A DNA stretch of 64,000 nucleotides from Pararhizobium_B sp963838155 (GCA_963838155.1 CAWIQE010000010.1:52551-116550); one strand, 5' to 3'. Positions 10,647 to 21,024 are shown, counted from the stretch's first letter. The notes: a model not told the origin generated them from the letters alone. Numbers and translations: made by a program.

Positions 10647-11447
10647 TCAGCGTGTACCGATCACGGTCCAGCTGTATCCATGCCTGTGATAGGCTTCGAC
10701 GTCCTTGAACCCGGCCTCTCTCAGCAGGCGTAGGGATTCCGCTTTGGTGTAGTACTTCGCGTAGGCCGGTTTCAGCTGGTCGTAGATGACCAGGTAGCGC
10801 TTCTTGCGATCGAATTTCCCTATGACTTCGCGCATATAGGCGCGCAGGGGCAGCGGAAACACGCGGCAAAGGCCGATGTAGATCGCCAACGCTCCGTTCA
10901 GAAGTCCGCAAACGGCTGCGAGCACCGGATGCGGCAGCCGCACGGTCACGGCCCGGATCGGCAGGACCAGGGACAGATATGTCCCGTTCCCCTCGCGCCC
11001 ATAGAGCCAGATCAGCATCCTGCCGCCGGGCCGGAGGGCCTCGTAGGCGGCGCGGACGACGGGCGCCGGATCCGGGATGTGATGCAGGACACCGATCGAG
11101 ACGACGATATCCTGCTTCGGCTCGCGGGGCAGTTCGTCGCCGCGGCAATGCAGATAGGTGACCCTGCCCTCCTCCGCGGCCGTGTTCCGGCGCAAGGCGT
11201 CCATCGCCCGTGAAGGCTCGAGGGCCGTCACATGCCTGGCTCCTGCCGACAGCAGCATGTTGACGATGCGTCCGGTGCCGCTGCCGATCTCTGTAACGGC
11301 TTTGTCGCGTAGGTCCGCCATCGGCAGCAACGGCCCGAAAATGTCGGCCAAAAGATCGGTCGACGAGTAATAGCCGTCGTTTTCCGTGTATCGCGACCAC
11401 TGGTCGCCGAAATCCTCGATCGTCCGTTTCGAGAGGTTGTCGCTCAT
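10647..11447 (-). CDS. Class I SAM-dependent methyltransferase (B)
   Basis: This 266-residue methyltransferase has motif I VTEIGSGTGRIVNML near residue 52, followed by VTALEPSRAM and the block IVVSIGVLHHIPDP. A hydrophobic stretch around residues 170-205 (VLAAVCGLLNGALAIYIGL) suggests that it lies against the membrane. The N-terminus (KRTIEDFGDQWSRY) resembles methyltransferases found in polysaccharide clusters. Its ATG overlaps the stop of the upstream methyltransferase C in an ATGA arrangement, so the two are coupled. The substrate cannot be inferred beyond the surface-glycan context. Confidence 0.85.
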   Translation of the reverse strand: MSDNLSKRTIEDFGDQWSRYTENDGYYSSTDLLADIFGPLLPMADLRDKAVTEIGSGTGRIVNMLLSAGARHVTALEPSRAMDALRRNTAAEEGRVTYLHCRGDELPREPKQDIVVSIGVLHHIPDPAPVVRAAYEALRPGGRMLIWLYGREGNGTYLSLVLPIRAVTVRLPHPVLAAVCGLLNGALAIYIGLCRVFPLPLRAYMREVIGKFDRKKRYLVIYDQLKPAYAKYYTKAESLRLLREAGFKDVEAYHRHGYSWTVIGTR

Positions 11448-12202
11448 CCGTCGGACCCGCGTTCCACTGCGTCCTCCCGCCGAGCCAGGGCGAATATGGA
11501 CACCCCGAAGGGCAGATTGAGACGGGGGGCCATGGCGACGTCGAGACCGAATATCGCGGTCAGAACCCAATTGACGAAGGCATTGTTGATGTCGTTCTCG
11601 CTGTCCAGCTTCAACTTGAGCATCGAGACGATTTGCCGGGTCAGGTAGATTGGAGCGAAGAGCAGATAATTGAAATGAAACCTCTTTTCCACCTCCAATC
11701 CCCCGCCGCGCAAAAGAGCGAGGAAGGGCGCCATGCGGTAGCGGCGGTAGTGATGCGACCGGTCGTCCTGTAGCCCCCACAGGCTCGGGAAGGCGGGAAC
11801 GGTGAACAGGGCCACGCCGCCCGGCTTGAGCACCCGCCGAATTTCCGCGACTGCCCGGGCATCGTCGTCCACGTGCTCGACGATATCCGTCGCCAGGACC
11901 AGGTCGACCGAACCGTCCGGGAGCGGCAACGCGCGCACGTCCCCCTGCCGGACGTCCCCCAGCCCCTTCTGGGCGCACCACCGTGCCGCATCGGCGCTCG
12001 GATCGATGCCGGTGACGTTCGTGAAACCCATGTCCCGCAGGAGCCGCAGATTGGCCCCCGTTCCGGTCCCGATGTCGACCACGGCCGCATCCGCCGGCAC
12101 GTCGAGATCGGAAATGACGCCGGAAAAGAGCTTTCGCCTGACGACGAACCACCAGTGGGTCTCTTCGATCCTGGCTTCCGCAGCGAATACGGCCTGGTCC
12201 AT
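11444..12202 (-). CDS. Class I SAM-dependent methyltransferase (C)
   Basis: This 252-residue protein has the N-terminal sequence EARIEETHWWFVVRRKLF, a block often seen in methyltransferases of polysaccharide clusters. Motif I VVDIGTGTGANLRLL follows near residue 41, and VLATDIVEHVDDD forms the post-I region. The DRSHHYRRY segment before a hydrophobic patch is also typical of this group. It ends in an ATGA overlap with methyltransferase B and begins four bases after asnB, in one probable transcript. The acceptor is unknown. Confidence 0.85.
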   Translation of the reverse strand: MDQAVFAAEARIEETHWWFVVRRKLFSGVISDLDVPADAAVVDIGTGTGANLRLLRDMGFTNVTGIDPSADAARWCAQKGLGDVRQGDVRALPLPDGSVDLVLATDIVEHVDDDARAVAEIRRVLKPGGVALFTVPAFPSLWGLQDDRSHHYRRYRMAPFLALLRGGGLEVEKRFHFNYLLFAPIYLTRQIVSMLKLKLDSENDINNAFVNWVLTAIFGLDVAMAPRLNLPFGVSIFALARREDAVERGSDG

Positions 12203-12206
12203 ATGC

Positions 12207-14075
12207 TCAGATCCCTGCCCGGCTTGCGTTCAACGTATGCTGGAGGCTCAGCCAGGTCCACAGGAGCAGCCGGTTGTCGGCCCTGTTGTGCCGATGGTCC
12301 TGCCACGCCGCCGCCATCCAGGACGAGCTCATTCCGGAAACCTCGCGAAGCGGCGGCTCGGCCGGAACCTTGCGCATCCAGTCCGCGAGCGGAATGCCGA
12401 ACCCCTTCTTCTTCCGATGGACGATCGATTTCGGCAGCAACGGCTCGAGAGCCTTCTTGAGCAGGTATTTCCGCTGCCCCTTGCGCATCTTGAAATGGTT
12501 CGGCAGCTTGCGGCAGAAATCGACGACGTCGTCGTCCAGGAAGATCGCCCGGGTTTCGAGCGACGACATCATGGCGGCGCGGTCGACCTTCGCCAGGATA
12601 TCGTCCTGAAGATAGAACTGGGTGAAGAACTGGAGCAGACGGTCCGTCCGGTCGCGGGCCGGTCCGGTCTCCCACAAATCCATGGCCTCGCCATACAGCT
12701 CCCCGATGTCCGCCGGCTCCGCGAAGAGCTCTCCGGTGAGTTCGGGATCGAGCGGCGCCATCCAGGCCGGCGCCCAGGCCGCCTCCGGCTGGGACAGCCC
12801 CATCAGCGTGCGCCTGACCTTGAAATCGAAGCTCATGTTCCGCGAGGAACGGGGAAGGAGTTCGGCCAGCCCTCGGAAGGCGCGATGAACCGGACGGGGA
12901 ACGGCAGCATCGTAGAAGGCCGCCGGCCCGATGGCCTTGAACGGATCGTAGCCGGCCAGCAATTCGTCGCCGCCGTCTCCCGACAGCGCCACGGTGACGC
13001 TCTCCCGCGCGAAGGCGCTGAGCATGTGCGTCGGTACGATCGACGGATCGCCGAGCGGTTCGTCGAGCCGGTCGAGAACGTGAGGGATGAGAGAGGTGGC
13101 ACTCTCCAGGTCGAGGACGCGTTCGTGATGCGCCGTGCCGACCTTTTCGGCCACTTGCCGCGCAAAGGCGGATTCGTCGTAGGAGGGTTCCGTGAAGCCG
13201 ATCGTGAAGCTGCTCACGGCTTCGGGCGGGAGGCACTCCGCAGCGCCCAGCAGGACGGCGCTCGAATCGAGCCCGCCGCTCAGGAAGACGCCGACCGGCA
13301 CGTCGCTCACCAGCCGCCTGCGGACCGCCTGCACGAGAAGATAGCGTAGTTCCTCCGCCAGATCCTCGTCGGTGCGCCCGTTCAATGCATCGTCGGGCGC
13401 GATCTCGAACCGCCAGTAGCGCCTGACGTCCGGCTTCCCGGTTCCGAGATCGACGGTCATCCAGTGCCCGCCCGGCAGCTTCGCCGTGTCTTCGTAGAGT
13501 GCGTGCGGCGCGGGCAGATAGCCGTAGGCGAACAGCTTCCGCAGCGACCGCAGGGACGGCGTCGCCGGCAGGGACCGATGCCGGACCAGCGCGCTCAGTT
13601 CGCTCGCAAATGCGAACAGCCCGTTCCGGCAGGCATAGTAGAGCGGCTTCTCGCCGAACCGGTCGCGCGCGAGATAGAGCCTGTTGCCGACGAGGTCGAG
13701 CACGGCGAAGGCGAACATGCCGTGCAGCCGCTCGGCAAGCCCGGTGCCCCATTCGGCGTATCCGTGCACCAGCACCTCCGTGTCGGAGTGGCTCGTGGCG
13801 AAGCGATGGCCGGCGGCCATGAGTTCGTTCCGCAATTCGACGTGGTTGTAGATCTCGCCGTTGTAGACGACCCCGATCGACCGGTCGGCGTTCCACATGG
13901 GCTGGTGCCCGCCCGCGATGTCCCGTATCGCGAGCCGGCGATGACCGAGGAAGATCCGCCGTTCCTCGTCGACATGGAACCCTTCGCCGTCGGGTCCGCG
14001 ATGCGCCAGCGCCCGCGTCATCTCCAGGATGTCGTCACGCCCGCCCATCCCGCTGAACCCTGCGATGCCGCACAT
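12207..14075 (-). CDS. asnB: Asparagine synthase (glutamine-hydrolysing) family amidotransferase
   Basis: This 622-residue protein has an N-terminal Ntn-type glutaminase domain starting with the catalytic Cys2 (MCGIAGFSG) and the conserved RHRGPDG-like block LAHRGPDGEGF. The C-terminal synthetase domain has the PP-loop SGGLDSS at residues 266-272. The length is normal for AsnB. The start is fixed by the requirement that the cysteine follow the initiator methionine. Set between a GT2 and three methyltransferases, it more likely amidates a sugar acid or lipid-linked substrate than makes free asparagine, as AsnB paralogues do in many O-antigen and capsule clusters. That role is inference. Confidence 0.9.
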   Translation of the reverse strand: MCGIAGFSGMGGRDDILEMTRALAHRGPDGEGFHVDEERRIFLGHRRLAIRDIAGGHQPMWNADRSIGVVYNGEIYNHVELRNELMAAGHRFATSHSDTEVLVHGYAEWGTGLAERLHGMFAFAVLDLVGNRLYLARDRFGEKPLYYACRNGLFAFASELSALVRHRSLPATPSLRSLRKLFAYGYLPAPHALYEDTAKLPGGHWMTVDLGTGKPDVRRYWRFEIAPDDALNGRTDEDLAEELRYLLVQAVRRRLVSDVPVGVFLSGGLDSSAVLLGAAECLPPEAVSSFTIGFTEPSYDESAFARQVAEKVGTAHHERVLDLESATSLIPHVLDRLDEPLGDPSIVPTHMLSAFARESVTVALSGDGGDELLAGYDPFKAIGPAAFYDAAVPRPVHRAFRGLAELLPRSSRNMSFDFKVRRTLMGLSQPEAAWAPAWMAPLDPELTGELFAEPADIGELYGEAMDLWETGPARDRTDRLLQFFTQFYLQDDILAKVDRAAMMSSLETRAIFLDDDVVDFCRKLPNHFKMRKGQRKYLLKKALEPLLPKSIVHRKKKGFGIPLADWMRKVPAEPPLREVSGMSSSWMAAAWQDHRHNRADNRLLLWTWLSLQHTLNASRAGI

Positions 14076-14076
14076 C

Positions 14077-15117
<1,041 letters not shown>

Positions 15118-15187
15118 GCCCAATCCTGTGCCCCTTCGGGGGCGCCCCGAGCCCGCCAACCGCGTCTAGCGGAGAATCGCCGCAGGC

Positions 15188-17098
15188 TCAAGAGGAGCCG
15201 GCCGGACAGCTCATGGCCGGATTCTCGATTGCGTCGTGCCGCTCGAAGAGCATCAGGAGGGGATGGATCGGGCGACCCAGACAGATCCGGCCGAAATCCA
15301 GCCGCTTGATGGTGACGTCGACCGGTTCCTTGTTCTCGTTGTAGACGCTGAGAAACAGGGCGGCGCCGGGATTGGCTCTCGCCACGAGGACGCCGGTCAT
15401 CGTTTTGTTTTTCTGGGTCACCACCTCTTGCGTCAGCCATCTTTTGCGATCGGAAAGAATTCCGAGCAATACGCCGCCGGAGCGAATTTCCAAGCTGTAC
15501 CGGATCTGGACGTATCTCGGCATTTCAATGGGTAGTTGGCCTGAAGACATATAATGGAAAAGGTCTTGTTCGGAGGTCAGACGCTCCCCCTCGGAGGTCT
15601 TGGCCAGCTTCGTCTTTCCCCAAATGCGGTCCAGCGCAAACTTGTGCAAAACCGGTCGACGGTCATCGTTGGCAGCATTGTCCACTATGACATGTTTCAG
15701 CGCCGCAGCTTCGGCCTGGTCCCGCAGCGACGGCAGGTTCCAGGCACCCAGAAAGAGAAGAGCGGCCAGGGCGAACGCTCCGACGGTAGCTTTCACTGTG
15801 CCGCCGCTCGATGGTAGTCTGGTACCGAAACGTCGATAGGCTTCATCCACGACCAACGACACGAGCACCGGCGCCGCCAGAATGTAAGTCACGGACGCAT
15901 AACGAACGTAGCGCGTCTCCACATACATCGGCCCGAGGGAAAGCAGTGCGTAGCCCAGCGGACCCACCACTATGAAGGCATCGGAAAAGCGGCGTTTCCA
16001 CAATAGCCCCAGCAGCGCGAATGGCGTCGATAGGGCGAGAAAGACGTAAACGATGCGCCAAAGCCAGTCATAGCTCGTCTGCGAGAGATCAGGCTTAGTC
16101 GCGATAAGAGTGAAGCGATACCAAATGGTTCTCATGACGTAGAAGGGATGCTCTTTCCACGCCATGAGATATTTGTGCCGGAAAAAGGCCTCTGCTTGGC
16201 TGCTGTGAAAGACCAGACCCTGCTGCGCCAGCACCGTCCCCGCTCTTTTGTCGTTTGTGAAATAACCGAACGGATTCGGCAACTGTCCCAGTCCCGACCA
16301 AAGCGCGTACCATTTCGCAGATGGCGTGAAGAACATTTCACCTGTGACGAAATAATTTCGAACAGCCCAACCCACTAAGGGCAGCACGAAAGCGGCGCCC
16401 ACGAAGACGGCGGCCCAGAGACGCTTCTTCCGGGACGTGACCAGCATGGCCCAGAGCACCAGCGGGAATATCAGCAAGGTCATCGACGGGCGAAAAAAAG
16501 GGAGCACGACAGACACGAGGCCGACAAGGCACCAGCGCCACAAATTGTCTGGATGGGCGCGGACCCAGACCATCAGGGATAGCAGGACAATGACCATTGC
16601 CGGGACGACCCACTCGGCCAGAAGATATGTCGAGCCCGCCGCCCACCATATGCCGAGAGCGTAGATACAAGCCGAAGCGAGAGCCAGCAAGGACGCACCC
16701 GTCAGGGAACGCACCACCAGGAAGAGCGGAAAAACCGCCCCAGCGTCCAGCAAAGCTTGCAACAGGCGAACCTGACCGAGCTTGTCCACTCCGACTGACG
16801 AGAGGATGGCAAGGAACAGTGGGTAGCCAATCGGATAGGACGTCGTCAGCTCATTCCAATGACCGCCAAGAATGGAATCCCTCATCGATAGATATGAGGG
16901 GGTAATCCCAACATAATAGTCATAGGAAAGACCGTCCGACATCAATCCGCCACCGATGACCAGCGCGTTGAGACGAATGTATATGGCGATTGCAAAAACG
17001 CCGATGAGCAGGAAGGCCATCACGAGACGCGAGTAGCCGAATCCTCCCGGTGACGATTTCAGCGAGCTTTGCACCAGTTTTGGGCCTCTCTCGTCCAT
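15188..17098 (-). CDS. Integral membrane glycosyltransferase, probably GT39/ArnT-like superfamily
   Basis: This 636-residue protein has about ten to twelve hydrophobic helices in its first 430 residues and a soluble periplasmic tail of about 200 residues. The first periplasmic loop holds an acidic motif (MSDGLSYDYYVG) in the place where GT-C enzymes keep their catalytic aspartates, and the Tyr-Pro motif TTSYPIGYPLFLAIL follows as in ArnT/PMT-type proteins. It would use polyprenyl-linked sugars such as those made by the neighbouring GT2. Base composition is visibly lower than its neighbours; for example bases 16321-16380 contain 27 G or C of 60, which suggests horizontal acquisition. The start has a GAGGTG ribosome site. 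Confidence 0.75.
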   Translation of the reverse strand: MDERGPKLVQSSLKSSPGGFGYSRLVMAFLLIGVFAIAIYIRLNALVIGGGLMSDGLSYDYYVGITPSYLSMRDSILGGHWNELTTSYPIGYPLFLAILSSVGVDKLGQVRLLQALLDAGAVFPLFLVVRSLTGASLLALASACIYALGIWWAAGSTYLLAEWVVPAMVIVLLSLMVWVRAHPDNLWRWCLVGLVSVVLPFFRPSMTLLIFPLVLWAMLVTSRKKRLWAAVFVGAAFVLPLVGWAVRNYFVTGEMFFTPSAKWYALWSGLGQLPNPFGYFTNDKRAGTVLAQQGLVFHSSQAEAFFRHKYLMAWKEHPFYVMRTIWYRFTLIATKPDLSQTSYDWLWRIVYVFLALSTPFALLGLLWKRRFSDAFIVVGPLGYALLSLGPMYVETRYVRYASVTYILAAPVLVSLVVDEAYRRFGTRLPSSGGTVKATVGAFALAALLFLGAWNLPSLRDQAEAAALKHVIVDNAANDDRRPVLHKFALDRIWGKTKLAKTSEGERLTSEQDLFHYMSSGQLPIEMPRYVQIRYSLEIRSGGVLLGILSDRKRWLTQEVVTQKNKTMTGVLVARANPGAALFLSVYNENKEPVDVTIKRLDFGRICLGRPIHPLLMLFERHDAIENPAMSCPAGSS

Positions 17099-17389
17099 CG
17101 CACCTCGGTTCGGAGCAGCAGGACGACTCTCAAGTCGGACGGATCGTCGTTCTTGTTACAGACGCTTCGGACTTCGGCAAGCCTGGCTCCATCATGTTCC
17201 TTTCGACGCAGCCAAGAAAATGGACCGTCGTCATGGTGGCTTTACGCCGCGCCTTTCTGCATGCCGCCAGGATGTTCGAAGGCGAACCCTGAAAGGATCG
17301 TATCGGGGCTCCACTCGTTTAACGCTCTGAACGGCCCGCTTTTGGCAAGGCCGGTGTCCCTGCGAACGAACTCTTACGGCGGCAGAGAA

Positions 17390-18802
17390 ATGGCAGTAAC
17401 GATCGAGCACGTCGTGGTGCTCATGCTGGAGAACCGGTCCTTCGACAGCCTCTTGGGCCGGCTCTACCCGGAGCGGGCGGACTTCGACGGGCTTACGGGG
17501 AAGGAATTCAACGTCTGGCACCGGAAGGATGGCGCGGTTCGCGTGCCCGTCTGGGCCGACCGGGATATGACCCGCGCCGACGCGCGTGGACCCGCCCCGG
17601 ATCCGGGCGCGCTCTTCCGCGACATGCAGGTCCAACTGTGGGGGCTCGACCGGGCGGAGACGCCGGACCGGGGCGAGCCCGACATGAGCGGCTTCGTCGA
17701 CAACTACATGGCGCAGCCCCCCGGTCCGGACGGCACCCGCCCCGAGCCGGGCCAGGTCATGCAGTATTTCGAGCCGCACCAGGTGCCGGTCCTCAGCGCA
17801 CTCGCCCGCGCCTTCGGCGTCTGCGACCGCTGGTTCGCCTCCACGCCCTGCCAGACCTGGCCGAACCGCTTTTTCACCCACACCGGGACGGCGGGCGGCT
17901 ACGTCAACAACGAGCCCCAGCACTGGCCGTACCGGATGCCCAGCCTGTTCCGCCGCATGTCCGACTGCGGCAGGAACTGGGCCGTCTATTTCCACGACAT
18001 TCCCAACGCCGCCAACCTCGCCGATATCTGGACGAAGCTGGTCACGCCGCACTTCCGTCTCTTCCACAAGGAGTTCGAGGCGGACGCGGCGTCGGGCGCC
18101 CTGCCCGCCTACTGCTTCATCGAGCCGCGCTACTTCGTGTCGCCGGTTCACGACAAGGTGCCGAACGACCAGCACCCGCCGACCTATCTCGCCCACGCCG
18201 ACGAACTGATCGCGCGCACCTACAACGCCCTGCGGCAGGGGCCGAACTGGGAACGGACGCTCTTCGTCGTGACCTATGACGAGCATGGCGGCGTCTACGA
18301 TCACGTGCCCCCGCCCCGCGCGACGCCGCCCGGCCCGCCCTATCCCGACGGCTTCCGGTTCGACCGGTTCGGCGTGCGCGTGCCGGCCGTCGTCATATCG
18401 GCGGCAATTCCCGCCGGAAGCGTCTTGCGGCCGCCGCCCGGCGGCGCGCCTTTCGACCACACTTCCATCATCAGGACCGTGCAGGAGCTCTTCGATCTCG
18501 GTCCGCCGCTGACGCCACGGGTGGCGGCCGCGCCCTCGCTGCTGACGCTGCTCGACCCGAAAGGCGCGATCAATCCCGGGCCGCGGCGGATCGACTGCGC
18601 GCCCGTCGCCCCTCCCCGGGAGGAGGTGATCCGCCTGCGAAAGGTGGACCACCTCGGCGGACTGCAGTTCAGCATGACGCGCTGGATATCGCTGACGCTC
18701 GGAACGCTCGCGCGCGTAACGGCCCATTTCCGCCATGGCGCCCGGCGCGCCGTGAGGGGACGTTTTCGTCCGGACCGGCGGCCGCAGGGCGGCGGTTCCT
18801 GA
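17390..18802 (+). CDS. Phosphoesterase family protein (phospholipase C / acid phosphatase AcpA type)
   Basis: This 470-residue protein matches the phosphoesterase family that includes non-haemolytic phospholipase C and AcpA. The N-terminal metal-site motif HVVVLMLENRSFDSLLG is at about residues 6-22, the STPCQTWPNRFF block follows near residue 158, and the late metal-binding motif VTYDEHGGVYDHVPPP lies near residue 295. No signal peptide is seen with the chosen ATG, so location is uncertain; upstream extension in frame does not give a convincing export signal. The C-terminus is arginine-rich. It lies divergent from the surface-glycan cluster with about 290 bp between them. Substrate could be phosphatidylcholine or another phosphoester. 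Confidence 0.82.
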   Translation: MAVTIEHVVVLMLENRSFDSLLGRLYPERADFDGLTGKEFNVWHRKDGAVRVPVWADRDMTRADARGPAPDPGALFRDMQVQLWGLDRAETPDRGEPDMSGFVDNYMAQPPGPDGTRPEPGQVMQYFEPHQVPVLSALARAFGVCDRWFASTPCQTWPNRFFTHTGTAGGYVNNEPQHWPYRMPSLFRRMSDCGRNWAVYFHDIPNAANLADIWTKLVTPHFRLFHKEFEADAASGALPAYCFIEPRYFVSPVHDKVPNDQHPPTYLAHADELIARTYNALRQGPNWERTLFVVTYDEHGGVYDHVPPPRATPPGPPYPDGFRFDRFGVRVPAVVISAAIPAGSVLRPPPGGAPFDHTSIIRTVQELFDLGPPLTPRVAAAPSLLTLLDPKGAINPGPRRIDCAPVAPPREEVIRLRKVDHLGGLQFSMTRWISLTLGTLARVTAHFRHGARRAVRGRFRPDRRPQGGGS

Positions 18803-18974
18803 CCGCGCACAGGGTGCGGGATCCCGGAAGCGCCCCAAGGCATTGAAGACGCTTGCCCGAAACTGATAGTCTCGCCCCAGTGCCCCGATCGCGGACGGAG
18901 CCGGCGAGCGCCCGCACGCTTCACCGCCGGCAACCGCGCGGACGGCCGCGCGCGAAGGAGGAGGGAGACGGAGA

Positions 18975-19952
18975 TTGTCGCAATCGATCCGCACCGGGGA
19001 CGCTTCGGAAACCGGCTTCGGGCACGTCTCCACGAGCCGGGTCCGCGCCGACCACCGTTTCGACTTCTGGCGCTCCCTGCACCCGCGCATCGATCTCGAC
19101 GTCCATGGCAAGGCCAGCCGGAGCGGCTTCCGGGCGGAGCTTTTGCATTATGCGCCGGGCGACGGCTCCTCCTTCGGCCTGGCGTCCTACGACGACACGG
19201 CCGCGACTTTCGCCGGGCCGGACGGAAACTTCGTGCTCCTCAGCCTGACGCTTTCGGGCAGGGCCGCCGTCGGCAACGATCTCGACGCCCGAAAAATCGT
19301 CTCGGCCCGCGACGGGCTCCTGGTCCTCGAGGGAACGAGGACCGTCACGACGCAGTCGGAGGATCACTCCCACGTCTATCTCACGCTGCCCCTAGAGGGC
19401 CGGATCGGCGAAGCCCTCCGCGACCTCGGCACGTCCGACGGCATGTGCATGGTGCCGGTCACGGGGACGGCCGGCCTTCTGAAGTCCCACATGCTCGCCC
19501 TCGCCCGGGAAAGCCGGCGCTTGAGCCGATCCTCGGCGGCCGCGGCGATGGACATGGCGATAGAGCTTGCCCTCGAAACGCTCGCCGGCATCGCGATGGA
19601 GCCGGACGGCTCGCGCACCGACGGCTGGAAGTCCGCCCTCTACGCCGCGGCGCGCGACTACATCGAGCTGCATTTCCACCGAAGCGACCTCACCGCCGAA
19701 CAGGTGGCATCCTCCCTGGGGTGCTCGAGGGCGCATCTCTACAGGGTCTTCGCCGAAAGGGGCGAAGGCATCGGGCAGACGATCCGCAACCTGCGCCTCG
19801 ACCACGCGGGGCGGCTCCTGTCCGCTTCGCCCCGGACCCCCGTCGAACAGGTCGCCTTCGCGTGCGGCTTCAGCAGTCCGGCGGCGTTTTCCCGCGCGTT
19901 TCGCGACTACTCCGGCATGTCGCCCACCCGGCATCGCCGATCCGCCCGATGA
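18975..19952 (+). CDS. AraC family transcriptional regulator
   Basis: This 325-residue regulator has an N-terminal effector/dimerisation region and a C-terminal double helix-turn-helix of the AraC/XylS type. The first helix-turn-helix is in LTAEQVASSLGCSRAHLYRVF near residue 240, and the second carries the family signature VEQVAFACGFSSPAAFSRAFRDYSG. The N-terminal part resembles the AraC-binding-like domain found in regulators of the FeaR/NphR type. The start is a TTG preceded by GGAGGGAGACGGAG, with no better ATG nearby. It lies 172 bp after the phosphoesterase gene and may regulate that gene or the following outer-membrane protein. Confidence 0.85.
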   Translation: MSQSIRTGDASETGFGHVSTSRVRADHRFDFWRSLHPRIDLDVHGKASRSGFRAELLHYAPGDGSSFGLASYDDTAATFAGPDGNFVLLSLTLSGRAAVGNDLDARKIVSARDGLLVLEGTRTVTTQSEDHSHVYLTLPLEGRIGEALRDLGTSDGMCMVPVTGTAGLLKSHMLALARESRRLSRSSAAAAMDMAIELALETLAGIAMEPDGSRTDGWKSALYAAARDYIELHFHRSDLTAEQVASSLGCSRAHLYRVFAERGEGIGQTIRNLRLDHAGRLLSASPRTPVEQVAFACGFSSPAAFSRAFRDYSGMSPTRHRRSAR

Positions 19953-20061
19953 GACGATCTGCACGCATTTGAGACCCAAGGCAAAGCCACTTCCCACTAT
20001 CGTGCGCGACGTTGCCGGCCCGAACCGCTCCAGGAGGCCGCACGACTCTTGACATTGGGGG

Positions 20062-20745
20062 ATGAAATTGATCGACCGACTTCGTTTCGCTGGCCTCGTC
20101 GCCTCGGGAATTCTCATGGCATCCACGGCTTACGGGGCAGACCTGACGTCTCCCATGAGCACGCCTGCCGCCCCGGCTCCCGTCCGGGCGCAGCAGATGA
20201 ACTGGACGGGCTTCTATGCCGGCCTGTTCGCAGGCTACCACACGGGCAACATCTCCATCCACGGCTGCACCGGCTTCTGTCCGCTTGACCCCAAGCTCGA
20301 CGGTGGGCTTGCCGGTATCCAGTTCGGGTACGACCGGCAGTTTTCGAACGACATCGTCGCCGGCGTCTTCGGCTGGATCCCGGTGGTCCGCCCCGATTCC
20401 CACCTCGACGCGCAGATCTACCAGTACGATCTCAAGCAGCGGTTCACCGCGATCGCCGGCGCCCGTGTCGGCCGTGCCTTCGACAGGTGGCTCCCCTACG
20501 CCTTCGGCGGCGTCGAGTTCACCAACCTCGAAATCACCGACAGCGCAGGCAACAGCTTCGACAACGACTATGTCGGCCTGGCCGCCGGCGTCGGCGTCGA
20601 ATATGCGATCACCCGGCATCTCTCCTTCGACGGCCGCTACATGTACACGCATCTGCCGGGCGAGAACTTCGACTTCGGCGGCGGTCCCGAGAAATACAGC
20701 GAGAACGGCTCTTCGTTCCTGGCAGCGGTCAATTACCGGTTCTAG
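20062..20745 (+). CDS. Outer membrane beta-barrel protein (Omp25/Omp31-like)
   Basis: This 227-residue protein has a signal peptide (MKLIDRLRFAGLVASGILMA, cleavage probably after AYGA near residue 25) and then a short proline/alanine linker. The barrel starts with the motif NWTGFYAGLFAGYHTGN, typical of the Omp25/Omp31 family of Rhizobiales. Alternating aromatic strands continue to a terminal phenylalanine (AAVNYRF), the signal for outer-membrane assembly. The size fits an eight-stranded barrel. The ribosome site is a weak GGGGG stretch. It is convergent with a small hypothetical gene, and palindromic repeats fill the space between. Confidence 0.88.
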   Translation: MKLIDRLRFAGLVASGILMASTAYGADLTSPMSTPAAPAPVRAQQMNWTGFYAGLFAGYHTGNISIHGCTGFCPLDPKLDGGLAGIQFGYDRQFSNDIVAGVFGWIPVVRPDSHLDAQIYQYDLKQRFTAIAGARVGRAFDRWLPYAFGGVEFTNLEITDSAGNSFDNDYVGLAAGVGVEYAITRHLSFDGRYMYTHLPGENFDFGGGPEKYSENGSSFLAAVNYRF

Positions 20746-20801
20746 CGTGCCTCGACACACGGGTCCCGTCCGCAAATCCTCCGGAGCGCGGGCGGGCCTC
20801 G

Positions 20802-20922
20802 CTAGTGGTCTGACCCAAACGGATGGTCCCCATCCGTTTGGAAAAATCAGCCCACAAGCTATTGATCCGGTGGGGCGATTTTTCCTAACAGATGGTACCA
20901 TCTGTTAGGATCGCACCACTAG
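20802..20922. repeat. Palindromic repeat element, three nested hairpins, bounded by CTAG
   Basis: This 121-bp element has near-terminal inverted ends CTAGTGGT (20802-20809) and ACCACTAG (20915-20922). Inside are two related palindromes: one with 12-bp arms CCAAACGGATGG/CCATCCGTTTGG around a 3-base spacer (20817-20843), and one perfect palindrome with arms CCTAACAGATGG (near 20884-20909). Between them, AAAAATC and GATTTTT arms form a third imperfect stem. The right-hand CTAG is shared with the next repeat. It looks like a non-autonomous MITE-like or REP-like element. No copy of it was seen elsewhere in the window. Confidence 0.7.
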
Positions 20923-21024
20923 AGCCTGTCCGCGTTTCACGGAATCGCGAACAGGCTCTAGCGCATTGTCTTTACGCGCTTCCGGACGGAAAACCGGTGT
21001 CCACTTTTCCTGGAAGCGCTCTAG
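20919..21024. repeat. RIME-like mosaic repeat, full copy 1 (106 bp)
   Basis: Two palindromes lie in series: one with arms CTAGAGCCTG / CAGGCTCTAG around GTTTCACGGAATC, and a second with arms GCGCTTCC / GGAAGCGC enclosing GGAAAACCGG and CTTTTCCTGG. It begins and ends with CTAG. Two further copies of exactly 106 bp (32006-32111 and 45620-45725) and one shortened copy (35479-35555) occur in the window. The arrangement resembles the rhizobial intergenic mosaic elements (RIME). Its right end supplies the TAG stop of the minus-strand gene at 21021. Confidence 0.85.

Noticed and set aside
20802..20922. Interpretation as a GntR/FadR-type operator because of the TGGTCTGACC stretch
   Set aside because: The stretch is part of a larger three-hairpin element between convergent genes, not in a promoter.
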